A stretch of 64,000 nucleotides of DNA from Tissierella sp. Yu-01 (GCF_029537395.1 NZ_CP120677.1:248001-312000); one strand, 5' to 3'; counted from the first letter of the stretch, positions 22,946 to 32,117 are shown. Made by a program: numbers and translations. The notes: a model not told the origin generated them from the sequence alone.

Positions 22946-24568
22946 ATGCATTATTTAATTATAGGAATTATTTTTATCCTTGCACTTTTTGCCATTCGTT
23001 TTTCCAATAAACATGGGGTACCTGCACTATTATTATTTATTGTGCTGGGTATGGCCTTTGGTGCAATAGGTTTTGATTTTGAAGATTTCGAATTTGCTGA
23101 TAACTTTGCTACAGTCGCGCTTATGGTTATCATGTTTTATGGTGGTTTTGGTACTAGTTGGAAGATGGCCAAACCAGTAGCAAAAGAAGCAATTGTACTT
23201 AGTTCCTTAGGTGTTGTTGCAACTGCGTTAGTCACAGGTTTATTTTCTCATTATGTTTTAGGTTTTGAATTATTAGAAGGTTTACTTATTGGTTCTATTG
23301 TCGGTTCTACCGACTATGCAAGTGTTTCGAATATTTTACGTTCGAAAAACTTGAACTTGAAATACAGCACTGCATCACTATTAGAACTTGAAAGTGGATC
23401 AAACGACCCGACGGCTTACACAATGACTATGGTATTCTTATCAGTAATTATAGGCTCGAAAGTGTCTATCCCGATTCTGATTTTGTCTCAGGTAGCCCTT
23501 GGTATTGTCATGGGTTTTGTATTTGCATTTGTTATTGGGAAGTTGCTTAAAAATCTCAGAATCGAGGCAGACGGACTTTATGCAGTTTTCATGGCTTCTG
23601 CAATGCTTATTACTTACGATGCAACAAGCCTTGTAGGTGGTAATGGCTACTTGGCTTTATATATTTTAGGTATTTATCTTGGGAATATGGAATTCCGTGG
23701 TAAGCGTGACATTGTCTTTTTCTTTGACGGTTTTACTGAAATTATGCAGATTGGTCTATTTTTCATTTTAGGTCTAGTGTCCAACCTAACAAAATTTGTT
23801 GAGACATTCCCTATAGCACTTGCTATTATGTTATTTATGACCTTCATTGCTCGTCCAGTAACGGTTTATGGGCTTATGTTGCCATTTCGGCTGAAACGCA
23901 ATCAATTAAACATGATTTCACTAGCAGGCATTCGTGGTGCTGCTGCCATTGCCTTTGCAATTATGGCTGTGAATAGTGAGGCGATTATATCCGTTGATGT
24001 TTACCATATTGTATTCGGTATCTGTGTACTCTCTTCATTGGTTCAAGGATCCCTAATGCCACCTGCAGCAAGACGGTGGGATATGCTGGATCCTAATGAT
24101 ACGGTTTTACAGACCTTCAACTACTATCAAACTAAAGCAGAAATTGGATTCTTAGAAACAAGAATTCACCCTAATAGTAGCTTAATTGGTAGTAAGGTAA
24201 AGGATTTGAACCTCACATTTGACTTTATCGTTGCGAAGATTGAACGCAATGGCAAAACAATTGTACCTAGAGGACATATAACCATAGAAGAAAATGACTT
24301 AATTATCTTAGGTGGTGAAATACACTTTGATGAAAGTGGGCAAGACCTTATTGAATTCACCATTCCAAGTGGTAATAAATGGGCAAATAAATATATCAAA
24401 GATTTAGAATTACCGTCCGACCGACTCATCATAATGGTGCAACGAAAAGGTAGTGACATCATTGTTCCAATAGGTGATACCTTACTTTTAGAAGATGATA
24501 AAGTCATAATGATTAGGGTGGAACATGTACTTGAATTTCCAAGAATAGATGGGGGCGGCAAAGCATAG
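22946..24568 (+). CDS. CPA1-family potassium/proton antiporter with RCK_C domains (NhaP2/CvrA type)
   Basis: The 540-residue protein has about 12 membrane helices over residues 1-385. They include the GSTDYASV segment and the ESGSNDPTAYT motif (the ND of CPA1 exchangers near residue 150) and the conserved LAGIRGAAAIAFA stretch. Residues 395-460 (FLETRIHPNSSLIGSKVKDLNL...ENDLIILGGE) and 470-535 (IKDLELPSDRLIIMVQR...EDDKVIMIR) are two tandem TrkA-C/RCK_C ligand-binding domains. Proteins of this kind export K+ or Na+ in exchange for H+ and are gated by nucleotides or pH. The ribosome site AGAAAGGAG precedes ATG 22946. It stands alone between Vat and the mannitol operon. Confidence 0.88.
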   Translation: MHYLIIGIIFILALFAIRFSNKHGVPALLLFIVLGMAFGAIGFDFEDFEFADNFATVALMVIMFYGGFGTSWKMAKPVAKEAIVLSSLGVVATALVTGLFSHYVLGFELLEGLLIGSIVGSTDYASVSNILRSKNLNLKYSTASLLELESGSNDPTAYTMTMVFLSVIIGSKVSIPILILSQVALGIVMGFVFAFVIGKLLKNLRIEADGLYAVFMASAMLITYDATSLVGGNGYLALYILGIYLGNMEFRGKRDIVFFFDGFTEIMQIGLFFILGLVSNLTKFVETFPIALAIMLFMTFIARPVTVYGLMLPFRLKRNQLNMISLAGIRGAAAIAFAIMAVNSEAIISVDVYHIVFGICVLSSLVQGSLMPPAARRWDMLDPNDTVLQTFNYYQTKAEIGFLETRIHPNSSLIGSKVKDLNLTFDFIVAKIERNGKTIVPRGHITIEENDLIILGGEIHFDESGQDLIEFTIPSGNKWANKYIKDLELPSDRLIIMVQRKGSDIIVPIGDTLLLEDDKVIMIRVEHVLEFPRIDGGGKA

Positions 24569-24714
24569 GGTAACCCCTAAATTTGTACCTAGCAGAGTAG
24601 AGGATTTTCTTCTACTCTATTTTTTACTTTTATCCATTCACTTGACTTTATCTTTGTTAATTTCTTATTTAATCATGTCATCAATCAATAGCGACAAATT
24701 AATATTTGTTAATG

Positions 24715-24774
24715 TTGCAAATAAATACCATTTATCATTATAATTATAGTATCTAAGAAAGTGACTGGCCAGTC
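24715..24774 (+). promoter_or_regulatory. Hexitol operon promoter and palindrome in the 5' leader
   Basis: TTGCAA at 24715-24720 and TATAAT at 24739-24744 are spaced 18 bases. Twelve to twenty bases beyond the predicted start lies a perfect palindrome GACTGGCCAGTC (24763-24774). Because MtlR activators bind upstream of -35, this downstream palindrome is more likely a repressor or RNA-level site. Its role is not known. Confidence 0.55.
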
Positions 24775-24822
24775 TGTTCTTAAGAAATGTATTTAAACAT
24801 TTTTGGGAAAAGAGGGGAAGTT

Positions 24823-26205
24823 ATGAAGGAAAAAATTCAAGTTGTCGGCAGGTTTTTAAGTGGCATGGTATTACCAAATATTGGGGCATTCATAGCTTGG
24901 GGAATAATAACAATGCTCTTTATACCTACTGGATGGTTACCAAATGAAAGCTTGAGTGCGTTAGTAGGGCCGATGTCATCTATGTTGCTTACACTACTAA
25001 TTGCATATACTGGCGGTAATACCATCGCAGGTCATAGAGGCGGTGTTATTGGTGCAATCGCAACTATGGGCCTTATAGTAGGTTCAGATGTACCAATGTT
25101 TTTAGGTGCAATGCTTATGGGACCTTTAAGTGGTCTAATCATTAAAAAGTTTGACAAACTGATTTTCGGTAAGGTTAAAGCTGGTTTTGAAATGCTAGTA
25201 AATAACTTTTCACTTGGTATCATCGGTGCTATACTTGCAATATTATCCTTAAAAGCAATCAGCCCTATTGTAACTAGTTTGAATTCAGTTATGGCAGCTG
25301 GTGTAGGTTTCTTTGTAGATAATGGATTATTGCCTTTTGCAAGTATATTCATAGAGCCTGCGAAAGTATTGTTCTTAAATAATGCATTAAATCATGGTAT
25401 ATTATCTCCTTTAGGAATGGAACAATCTGCTGAAATAGGCAAATCTATCTTCTTTCTGTTAGAAGCAAACCCAGGCCCAGGGCTTGGTATCTTACTTGCT
25501 TATCTTTTAGCAGGTAAAGGAACTGCAAAAAGTTCAGCACCAGGAGCAGTTATTATTCATTTCTTAGGTGGTATTCATGAGATTTATTTCCCTTATATTT
25601 TAATGAATCCTACTTTGATATTGGCAGTAATTGCAGGTGGGGCAAGTGGTGTATTCACCTTTAACATGTTTGGCGCTGGTTTAGTTGGTCCTGCTTCTCC
25701 TGGAAGTATCCTTGCAGTTCTTGCGATGACTCCTATGGGCGAGTACTTACCGGTTATCTTAGGTGTTCTTATATCAACTGCTGTATCATGTCTGGTAGCA
25801 GTTCCATTACTGAAATTCTTTGGTAAAGAAGAAGAGGATATCAGTGCTGTAAGACAGAAGGTACAGGAAATGAAGAACATCTCTAAGGGTGTAGCGGCAG
25901 TTAGCATTGAAGCAATAACAGGTGTTAAGAAGATTGTATTTGCTTGTGATGCAGGAATGGGCTCAAGTGCTATGGGAGCTACAGTATTAAGAAAGAAGTT
26001 AACAGCTGCAGGACTTTCAGATATTGAGGTTGTTCATGCACCGGTATCTTCTATTCCAGAGGATGCTCAGGTAGTTATTACACATAATGAGTTAAGAGAA
26101 AGAGCATCTCGTAGCTGTCCTAATGCCAAATTAGTATTAGTATCCAGTTTTCTATCTGCACCAGAATATGATTTGCTGGTGGAAGAATTAGAAGCATCTA
26201 GATAA
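24823..26205 (+). CDS. mtlA: Mannitol-family PTS EIICB permease
   Basis: The start ATG 24823 behind AGAGGGGAAG gives 460 residues beginning MKEKIQVVGRFLSGMVLPNIGAFIAWGIIT, the classic MtlA N-terminus. Residues 1-335 are the EIIC domain with about eight membrane segments and the GGIHEIYFPY motif. Residues 365-460 are EIIB, with the phosphorylated Cys375 in FACDAGMGSSAMGA. It imports and phosphorylates a hexitol, giving hexitol-1-phosphate. The separate EIIA is encoded at 28395. First gene of a six-gene operon that lacks MtlD, so the exact hexitol needs testing. Confidence 0.9.
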   Translation: MKEKIQVVGRFLSGMVLPNIGAFIAWGIITMLFIPTGWLPNESLSALVGPMSSMLLTLLIAYTGGNTIAGHRGGVIGAIATMGLIVGSDVPMFLGAMLMGPLSGLIIKKFDKLIFGKVKAGFEMLVNNFSLGIIGAILAILSLKAISPIVTSLNSVMAAGVGFFVDNGLLPFASIFIEPAKVLFLNNALNHGILSPLGMEQSAEIGKSIFFLLEANPGPGLGILLAYLLAGKGTAKSSAPGAVIIHFLGGIHEIYFPYILMNPTLILAVIAGGASGVFTFNMFGAGLVGPASPGSILAVLAMTPMGEYLPVILGVLISTAVSCLVAVPLLKFFGKEEEDISAVRQKVQEMKNISKGVAAVSIEAITGVKKIVFACDAGMGSSAMGATVLRKKLTAAGLSDIEVVHAPVSSIPEDAQVVITHNELRERASRSCPNAKLVLVSSFLSAPEYDLLVEELEASR

Positions 26206-26255
26206 ATAAACGGTATAGTATAATAAGAAACTCTTGTGAATGGAGAGTGAAACCT

Positions 26256-28358
26256 ATGAATTTTTCACCACGGCTGCGAAGAATACTTCTAGTATTATTA
26301 CAAGAAGATCAAGCTATTTCTGTAAAAAGTCTTGCGGATGAGATAAAGGTCAGCAGAAGAACAGTACAAAGGGAGTTGGAAAATTTAGGATCCACCTTTT
26401 CAAAGAAATATAAAGTTTTCCTGAAAACAAAAACTGGAATCGGTATCTGGCTAGAGGGGTCGAAGGAACATAAAAGTAATCTTCATTCTATACTTCAGGA
26501 GGAAGATGTTATTGATGCTGGGGATATAGAAGATAGGAGAAAGCGTTTGCTTGCAGAGGTACTAAAGGATAGAACACTGAAGAAATTATATTATTATGCC
26601 AATATACTAGATGTCAGTGAAGCGACAATCAGCAATGATATGGAAGCTCTGGAAAGATGGTTTCAACAATTTAATTTAAAACTTATTCGTAAACAGGGCT
26701 ATGGTGTAGAGTTGGAAGGTAGCGAAAAAAATTACCGTTTGGCAGTACGTAAGTTTATAGATGAAAATATTGATAACAATATTATTCGTTCCTTTTCTTA
26801 TGAAAAGGAACGAATAATACCTGATATTTTTAACGAGAATGAATGTCAAAACGTATATCATTTGTTGAAGATTGATATTCTGAGACAAGTAATTACCTGC
26901 GTTGAAAGCATAAGAGACAGAAGACTTACAAGGTTAACTGAGAATTCCTATATTGGTTTAATCCTACATATAGCAATTGCAATTAGCCGTATTCTACAAC
27001 AGGAAATCATTGAGCCCAATGATGAACTATTAAATCGTCTGAGCAAAGATGAGGATTACGATTTAGCTTTGAAGATAGTTAATTCTTTAGAAGAAGAATT
27101 TCAGATTGAGCTTCCTGATATTGAGATTGCCTATATCTTATTACATATTAAAGGATCGAAATTGCAGCGTATTGATGAGACGGATATAGAAAGTGAATAT
27201 CAATGGAAAAAGCAAGAACTACTAAGCTTTATTAATAATATGATTGATACATATGATGAAAAGATTGCTTATGAGTTGAAACAAGACCAAGAGTTGATTG
27301 CAGGTTTGCTGGCACATCTTCATCCAACCTTTATTAGACTAAAAAACCATATGAACATTTCCAATCCATTATTACAACAAATAAAGGAAACCTATCCGGA
27401 TATTTATAGAAAGTGTATCAAGGTTGGAGAATTGATTACAAGATGCTATAGTTTTCAGGTGCCGGAAGAGGAGATAGGATTTCTTTCAATGCATTTTGGG
27501 GCTGCCTGTGTCAGATTAGAGAATCAGAAAGAAAGTAAGCGTAAGGTGTACATAGGTATTGTATGCACCAGTGGAATTGGTATCTCCAGATTGATGCATA
27601 TAAAGCTGAAACGCTTTTTAAGTGATAGAGCAGAAATAGTAACCTATGGGAAAGAAGATTTGACACCTCTTCAGCTTAAGAAAATAGACTTTTTAATCTC
27701 TAGTATTAAATTAGATGATGTTAATGCAGATATCATTCAAGTGAATCCGTTACTAAAAGAAAATGAACTTGAGCGAATTGATGCAAAGGTAAGAGTCTAT
27801 GCTAAAACACCTAAGAGGATGAAACTAGAAAATGAGTTTACTAATCAATTGAAGCAGGTGGATTTTGTAGTTACACAGATAAAACACATTCTGAAAGAAT
27901 TCAGGTGCATAAAGGTAAGTAAATGGATCACCTTCGATGAATTACTAGTAGGGATTACTGAACAGTTATCCCCCTATAATGATAAACGCTTACAAATTCA
28001 AGATGATATCAAAAAAAGAGAGAACATCTCTTCGCAGATTATTCCTGAGTATGATTTTGCTTTGTTGCATTGTCACACAAAAGGAGTAACAAAACCTAAT
28101 TTTTCAGTATGTTTGACTAGAGACCTGGATGCCTTTAAAAATCCTTATTTTCAGAATATCCATACTGTGATCATTATGCTGGTTCCAGAGGATGAACATT
28201 TGATTGAAAATGGTGATATTATGGGACATCTTAGTGGTAAATTAATCGATAACAATGAGTTTTTGGCAACGATATCTACTGGAAATGAAGATGATATGAG
28301 GAGCTTTATCTCTAAGGAGTTAAAAGGATATTTTAATCAGTATATACAAAGGGTATAG
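26256..28358 (+). CDS. mtlR: MtlR-type PRD-containing transcriptional activator
   Basis: ATG 26256 (ribosome site TGGAGAG) starts a 700-residue BglG/MtlR regulator. It has two N-terminal helix-turn-helix units (about 5-60, RILLVLLQEDQAISVKSLADEIKVSRRTVQRE, and 95-150) and two PRD domains (about 190-300 and 305-415). Then comes an EIIB-like domain with Cys in VCTSGIGISR (about 430) and a C-terminal EIIA-like domain with the LLHCHT histidine (about 605). Phosphorylation by PTS components at PRD, Cys and His tunes its activity. It sits between the IICB and IIA genes, so it is expected to activate this operon in the presence of the hexitol. Confidence 0.9.
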   Translation: MNFSPRLRRILLVLLQEDQAISVKSLADEIKVSRRTVQRELENLGSTFSKKYKVFLKTKTGIGIWLEGSKEHKSNLHSILQEEDVIDAGDIEDRRKRLLAEVLKDRTLKKLYYYANILDVSEATISNDMEALERWFQQFNLKLIRKQGYGVELEGSEKNYRLAVRKFIDENIDNNIIRSFSYEKERIIPDIFNENECQNVYHLLKIDILRQVITCVESIRDRRLTRLTENSYIGLILHIAIAISRILQQEIIEPNDELLNRLSKDEDYDLALKIVNSLEEEFQIELPDIEIAYILLHIKGSKLQRIDETDIESEYQWKKQELLSFINNMIDTYDEKIAYELKQDQELIAGLLAHLHPTFIRLKNHMNISNPLLQQIKETYPDIYRKCIKVGELITRCYSFQVPEEEIGFLSMHFGAACVRLENQKESKRKVYIGIVCTSGIGISRLMHIKLKRFLSDRAEIVTYGKEDLTPLQLKKIDFLISSIKLDDVNADIIQVNPLLKENELERIDAKVRVYAKTPKRMKLENEFTNQLKQVDFVVTQIKHILKEFRCIKVSKWITFDELLVGITEQLSPYNDKRLQIQDDIKKRENISSQIIPEYDFALLHCHTKGVTKPNFSVCLTRDLDAFKNPYFQNIHTVIIMLVPEDEHLIENGDIMGHLSGKLIDNNEFLATISTGNEDDMRSFISKELKGYFNQYIQRV

Positions 28359-28394
28359 AATTCATAACGCTTGCATAAAGAGAGGAATGATAAC

Positions 28395-28823
28395 ATGGAA
28401 ATGCTTACTAAAAATAATATATTTCAAAACTGTAAGGCAATGGCAAAGGAAGAAATTATTCGGAAGATTGGTCAGGTATTGGTAGATAGTGGATATGTGG
28501 ATGACAATTATATTGATGCTATGCTTCAGAGAGAAAAATCTTCATCTACAAACATTGGTAATGCAGTGGCAATTCCACATGGAGTAGAAAGCTCAAAAAA
28601 AGATATCAAAAAATCAGGAATTGCTGTTATGGTTTTTCCAGAGGGAACTATGTGGGATAAAAGTCTGATAAAGGTAGTTATCGCAATTGCTGGGATTGGT
28701 GATGAGCACTTGGAGATACTGGCCAATATTGCTGACAAATTGTCTACAGAAGCCGAAGTAGAAAAATTAACCTTGAGCAGTGTTGATGAAATTTATAATC
28801 TCTTTACATCTAAGGAGTGGTAG
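28395..28823 (+). CDS. mtlF: Mannitol-family PTS EIIA component
   Basis: ATG 28395, behind AGAGAGGAATG, gives 142 residues beginning MEMLTKNNIFQNCKAMAKEE. The mannitol/fructose EIIA fold is recognised by STNIGNAVAIPHGVESSKKDI with the phosphorylated His62. MDKSLIK-like and AIAGIGDEHLEILANIADKL segments follow. It passes phosphate from HPr to the EIIB domain of MtlA. The stop lies two bases before the kinase gene, showing tight coupling. Confidence 0.9.
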   Translation: MEMLTKNNIFQNCKAMAKEEIIRKIGQVLVDSGYVDDNYIDAMLQREKSSSTNIGNAVAIPHGVESSKKDIKKSGIAVMVFPEGTMWDKSLIKVVIAIAGIGDEHLEILANIADKLSTEAEVEKLTLSSVDEIYNLFTSKEW

Positions 28824-28825
28824 AA

Positions 28826-29752
28826 GTGATTATTACCGTTACTATGAATCCGGCCATAGATAAAACAGCAGAGATTCACAAACTGGATCATGGGGGACTA
28901 AATCGGCTGGAAAATGTGATTATCGATGCAGGCGGCAAAGGAATAAATGTATCAAAAACCATTCAGGAGCTGGGGGGAAAATCAATTGCTACCGGTTTTA
29001 TTGGTGGGATTGGCGGGCTTCAGATTAGAAAGGCATTATTAGAACTGGGGATAAGAACAGATCTAGTTGAAATAAAAAATGAGATTCGAACAAATATGAA
29101 GCTATTAGAGGCAGATGGTTCAGTTACGGAGCTTAATGAACCCGGTCCTTTTGTTTACAAGATGGAATTAGAAATCTTAACCTCTAAGTTATTGAAGTAT
29201 GCTGATGAAAATGCGATATTTATATTAGCTGGTAGTATACCGGATGGCATTAGTAAAGATATATATAAGAACCTTACTAGAAGGTTGAAGGAAAGGGGAG
29301 CGAAGGTTTTTCTGGATGCGGATGGGGAATTATTCAGAAATGCATTGGAAGAAGCACCAGATATCATAAAACCAAATCGTAAGGAGTTGGAAGAGTATTT
29401 TCATAAGAATTATCGAGCTGATGATGACGAATTAATTCTAATGGGGCGACAGCTCCTTAAAAAGGGAATTGGTTTAATCGCCATATCTCTAGGTCAGATG
29501 GGTGCATTATTTTTAACGAAGGATAAAGTATATCGATGTCCTGGTTTGAAAGTAGAGGCTCATTCCACCGTTGGAGCAGGTGATGCTATGGTAGCAGCTC
29601 TTTCATATGGCATAAATAAAGGACTTTCTCTCGAAGAATGTTTCAAATTAGCGATTGCTACCTCTGCAGGAGCTGTTACTACTAAGGGTACAAATCCTCC
29701 TAAGTGGGAATTAGTAGAGGAATTGATGAAAAAAGTTGAGGTAATCACATGA
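28826..29752 (+). CDS. fruK: 1-phosphofructokinase-type PfkB kinase
   Basis: GTG 28826 (AAGGAG nine bases upstream) gives 308 residues beginning MIITVTMNPAIDKTAEI, the FruK/LacC signature. It has the DAGGKGINVSKTI motif (about 34-46) and VGAGDAMVAALSYG (about 247-260) with the catalytic Asp. 1-phosphofructokinases convert fructose-1-phosphate to fructose-1,6-bisphosphate. Its presence in a mannitol-type operon that lacks mannitol-1-phosphate 5-dehydrogenase, next to a SorE-like dehydrogenase, suggests that fructose-1-phosphate is an intermediate here. Confidence 0.87.
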   Translation: MIITVTMNPAIDKTAEIHKLDHGGLNRLENVIIDAGGKGINVSKTIQELGGKSIATGFIGGIGGLQIRKALLELGIRTDLVEIKNEIRTNMKLLEADGSVTELNEPGPFVYKMELEILTSKLLKYADENAIFILAGSIPDGISKDIYKNLTRRLKERGAKVFLDADGELFRNALEEAPDIIKPNRKELEEYFHKNYRADDDELILMGRQLLKKGIGLIAISLGQMGALFLTKDKVYRCPGLKVEAHSTVGAGDAMVAALSYGINKGLSLEECFKLAIATSAGAVTTKGTNPPKWELVEELMKKVEVIT

Positions 29753-29767
29753 TAGGAGAGGTGACAT

Positions 29768-31027
29768 ATGAAATCTAAAGCAGTTAGAATGTATGGAAAG
29801 TTTGATTTGAGATTAGAGGAATTTGAATTACCTGAGATTAAAGAGGATGAAATATTAGTAAAAGTCATTAGTGATAGTATCTGTATGTCTACTTATAAAT
29901 TAGTGAAGCAAGGAAAAGATCATAAGCGAGCTCCTAAAAATATTGATACTAACCCAATTATTATAGGTCACGAGTTTGCAGGAGATATTGTCAAGGTTGG
30001 TTCAAAATGGGCGGACAAATTTAGACCAGGACAGAAATTTGCATTACAGCCTGCTCTAAATTATAAGGGAAGTCTGGCTTCTCCAGGGTATTCTTATGAA
30101 TATTTTGGTGGTGCCTGTACCTATTGCATCATACCACCAGAAGTTATGGAACTTGGCTGTTTACTGAACTATGACGGAGATAGTTATTATGAGGCTTCTC
30201 TGGGAGAGCCCATGAGCTGTATCATCGGTGGATATCATGCGAATTATCACACCAACAAGGTGAACTATAATCATGAGATGGGTGTGAAAGCAGGCGGAAA
30301 TCTTCTTATTATGGGTGGATGTGGACCTATGGGTCTTGGTGCTGTTAGTTATGGATTATATATTGAAAATAAGCCAAAGAGATTAGTAGTTACTGATATC
30401 AGCGAGGACAGGATAAAGAGAGCCCGTGAAGTAATTTCCGAAGAGATTGCAGCAGAAAAGGGAGTTGAATTAATCTATGTAAACACTAATAGCATGAGTG
30501 ATCCCTTAGAGGAATTAATGGCTTTAACAGATGGTCATGGCTATGATGATATATTTGTATATGTACCGATTAAGCAGGTTGCAGAGATGGGTGATACATT
30601 ATTAGCCTTTGATGGTTGTATGAATTTCTTTGCAGGACCGACGGACAATCAATTTAAGGCAGAGATCAATCTATATAATGTTCATTATAACAGTACTCAT
30701 ATTATTGGAACTACAGGAGGAAATATTGATGATTTAGTAGAAGCAATTGATTTATCCTCTAAGAAAATTATTGAACCTGCAGTTATGGTTACCCATATTG
30801 GAGGAATTGACAGTATCGCTGATGCTACGATGAATTTACCAAATATCTCGGGCGGTAAAAAATTAATTTATACGCATTTTGATATGCCCCTAACAGCGAT
30901 TGATGATTTCGAGGAATTAGGAAAGACAGACCCGCTATTCAAAAAGCTCTATGATTCCTGTAAAAGACATAAGGGCTTATGGAACAGTGAGGCAGAGAAA
31001 CTGTTATTCCAGCACTTTGGTGTGTGA
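29768..31027 (+). CDS. Zinc-dependent SorE-like (L-sorbose-1-phosphate reductase / YggP type) dehydrogenase
   Basis: The 419-residue medium-chain dehydrogenase has the zinc ligand Cys39 in DSICMSTYKLVKQGKDH and IIGHEFAGDIVKVG (about residues 62-75). The remaining catalytic zinc ligand is in GEPMSCIIGGYHANYH, and a Rossmann motif GGCGPMGLGAVSYG lies near 182. The length and the STYK and GYHANYH features match SorE and E. coli YggP rather than MtlD. SorE oxidises or reduces at the carbon next to the phosphate-bearing carbon of ketohexose-1-phosphates. In this operon it would oxidise hexitol-1-phosphate at C2 to a ketose-1-phosphate for the kinase just upstream. The ribosome site GGAGAGGTG precedes ATG 29768. 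Confidence 0.85.
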   Translation: MKSKAVRMYGKFDLRLEEFELPEIKEDEILVKVISDSICMSTYKLVKQGKDHKRAPKNIDTNPIIIGHEFAGDIVKVGSKWADKFRPGQKFALQPALNYKGSLASPGYSYEYFGGACTYCIIPPEVMELGCLLNYDGDSYYEASLGEPMSCIIGGYHANYHTNKVNYNHEMGVKAGGNLLIMGGCGPMGLGAVSYGLYIENKPKRLVVTDISEDRIKRAREVISEEIAAEKGVELIYVNTNSMSDPLEELMALTDGHGYDDIFVYVPIKQVAEMGDTLLAFDGCMNFFAGPTDNQFKAEINLYNVHYNSTHIIGTTGGNIDDLVEAIDLSSKKIIEPAVMVTHIGGIDSIADATMNLPNISGGKKLIYTHFDMPLTAIDDFEELGKTDPLFKKLYDSCKRHKGLWNSEAEKLLFQHFGV

Positions 31028-31052
31028 TGATAAATACAGGAGGAATTTTTAT

Positions 31053-31322
31053 ATGGTGAGTCAAAAAGTTAAAGTGGTTAATAAATCCGGTTTACATGCA
31101 AGGCCAGCAGGTGAATTAGTAAAGGTTGCATCCAGTTGTACATCGGATGTTGTCATACGAGCAGGTGAAAAAGATATTAATCCTAAAAGCATTTTAACTG
31201 TAATTGCAGCTGCAATACGTTGTGGTACAGAATTAATTGTTGAATGTACAGGGGAAAATGAAGAAGAGGATTTAAAGCGTATAGTTGATGCTATTAATTG
31301 TGGTTTTGGGGAACAAATATAG
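31053..31322 (+). CDS. HPr-family phosphocarrier dedicated to the hexitol operon
   Basis: ATG 31053 with AGGAGG at 31038-31043 starts an 89-residue HPr homologue. It contains NKSGLHARPAGELVK with the phosphorylated His15 and NPKSILTVIAAAI with Ser46, the regulatory serine of Gram-positive HPr. A longer reading of the frame from 30951 would lie inside the dehydrogenase gene and is rejected. It may supply phosphate specifically to this PTS, or act as a Crh-like corepressor if the histidine is not used. Last gene of the operon. Confidence 0.88.
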   Translation: MVSQKVKVVNKSGLHARPAGELVKVASSCTSDVVIRAGEKDINPKSILTVIAAAIRCGTELIVECTGENEEEDLKRIVDAINCGFGEQI

Positions 31323-31338
31323 AAATACACTAAAATTG

Positions 31339-31367
31339 GGGATGTGAGAGTGAAAGCTTTCACATCC
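31339..31367. terminator. Shared terminator between the hexitol operon and the convergent tetR
   Basis: GGATGTGA (31340-31347) pairs with TCACATCC (31360-31367). On the minus strand the stem is followed by CCCAATTTTAG. The stem contains an internal palindrome GTGAAAGCTTTCAC. It lies between two converging genes and probably serves both. Confidence 0.6.
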
Positions 31368-31371
31368 TTAC

Positions 31372-31968
31372 TTAATGATTTTCTATAGGTGTCCCGACTA
31401 AACCATATAACATTAAATCATATAATTCTCCAATCAATCCTTGGTTTTCAGGATTAATTACTTTAGGATCTTGAACTAATTCTTGATACATTTTTAGATA
31501 ATACATCATAGCTTTTGTAGAGATATTTCGTTTGATAAATCCTTCCTTTCGCCCTTTTTCTATAAATTTATCTAACAAATCAAGATAACGTTTATTGAAG
31601 ATTTCATTTACCACTTTTTCTGCATCGTCACTTTCCTCAATAAATATATTTAGAAATTCTAAATTAGTTTGGTTAATAAATAAATTTTGATTTTTGATTG
31701 CTTGTTCTAACAATAAATTAAATGGTAAGTCTCCATTCCAAAGTGTTTCTTTTTCTTCTATAGAAGATTCAATTATATCTTTTGTTAACTCAATTAATAA
31801 TCCATCCTTTGTTTTAAAATAATTATATATACTAGCAGGAGAAACATGAGCTTTCTTTGCTATGTCATTAATACTAGTTTTATCTATTCCGAATTCATTA
31901 AATAACATTAAAGCAGCACTTTTAATTTTATCTTGCTTATTCTTTGTTCTTCTTTCATATCCATTCAT
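31372..31968 (-). CDS. TetR-family regulator of the adjacent ABC exporter
   Basis: The 198-residue protein on the minus strand has the TetR N-terminal helix-turn-helix at about residues 10-58 (FNEFGIDKTSINDIAKKAHVSPASIYNYFKTKDGLL) and a helical ligand domain ending LYDLMLYGLVGTPIENH. It is divergent from an ABC transporter gene pair; a consensus TTGACA and a pair of inverted 9-base boxes lie between them. Repression of the exporter until a drug or lipid ligand binds is the usual arrangement and is inferred. The ribosome site GGAGGAG precedes its ATG at 31968. Confidence 0.9.
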   Translation of the reverse strand: MNGYERRTKNKQDKIKSAALMLFNEFGIDKTSINDIAKKAHVSPASIYNYFKTKDGLLIELTKDIIESSIEEKETLWNGDLPFNLLLEQAIKNQNLFINQTNLEFLNIFIEESDDAEKVVNEIFNKRYLDLLDKFIEKGRKEGFIKRNISTKAMMYYLKMYQELVQDPKVINPENQGLIGELYDLMLYGLVGTPIENH

Positions 31969-32003
31969 CTAAATCTCCTCCATTAACTATATTATATCCA
32001 AAG

Positions 32004-32096
32004 TTTTAGAGTAAGTCAATTTTAAACTACAAAACATCTTGACAACATTATTTGTTATATATTAATATAGAGTAAATAGAGACAAACACTCTAAAA
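32004..32096 (+). promoter_or_regulatory. Divergent tetR / ABC exporter control region
   Basis: TTGACA at 32039-32044 starts a promoter for the exporter, with a weaker -10 near 32062-32068. It is flanked by two perfectly inverted boxes, TTTTAGAGT (32004-32012) and ACTCTAAAA (32088-32096). The first lies towards tetR, the second just upstream of the exporter ribosome site. They are plausible TetR-binding half-operators controlling both directions. Confidence 0.6.
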
Positions 32097-32117
32097 CATA
32101 TAAAAGGGGATGTTCAA

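Noticed and set aside
30951-31052. A longer start for the HPr-like protein inside the dehydrogenase gene
   Set aside because: AGGAGG at 31038 and the canonical HPr N-terminus place the start at 31053.
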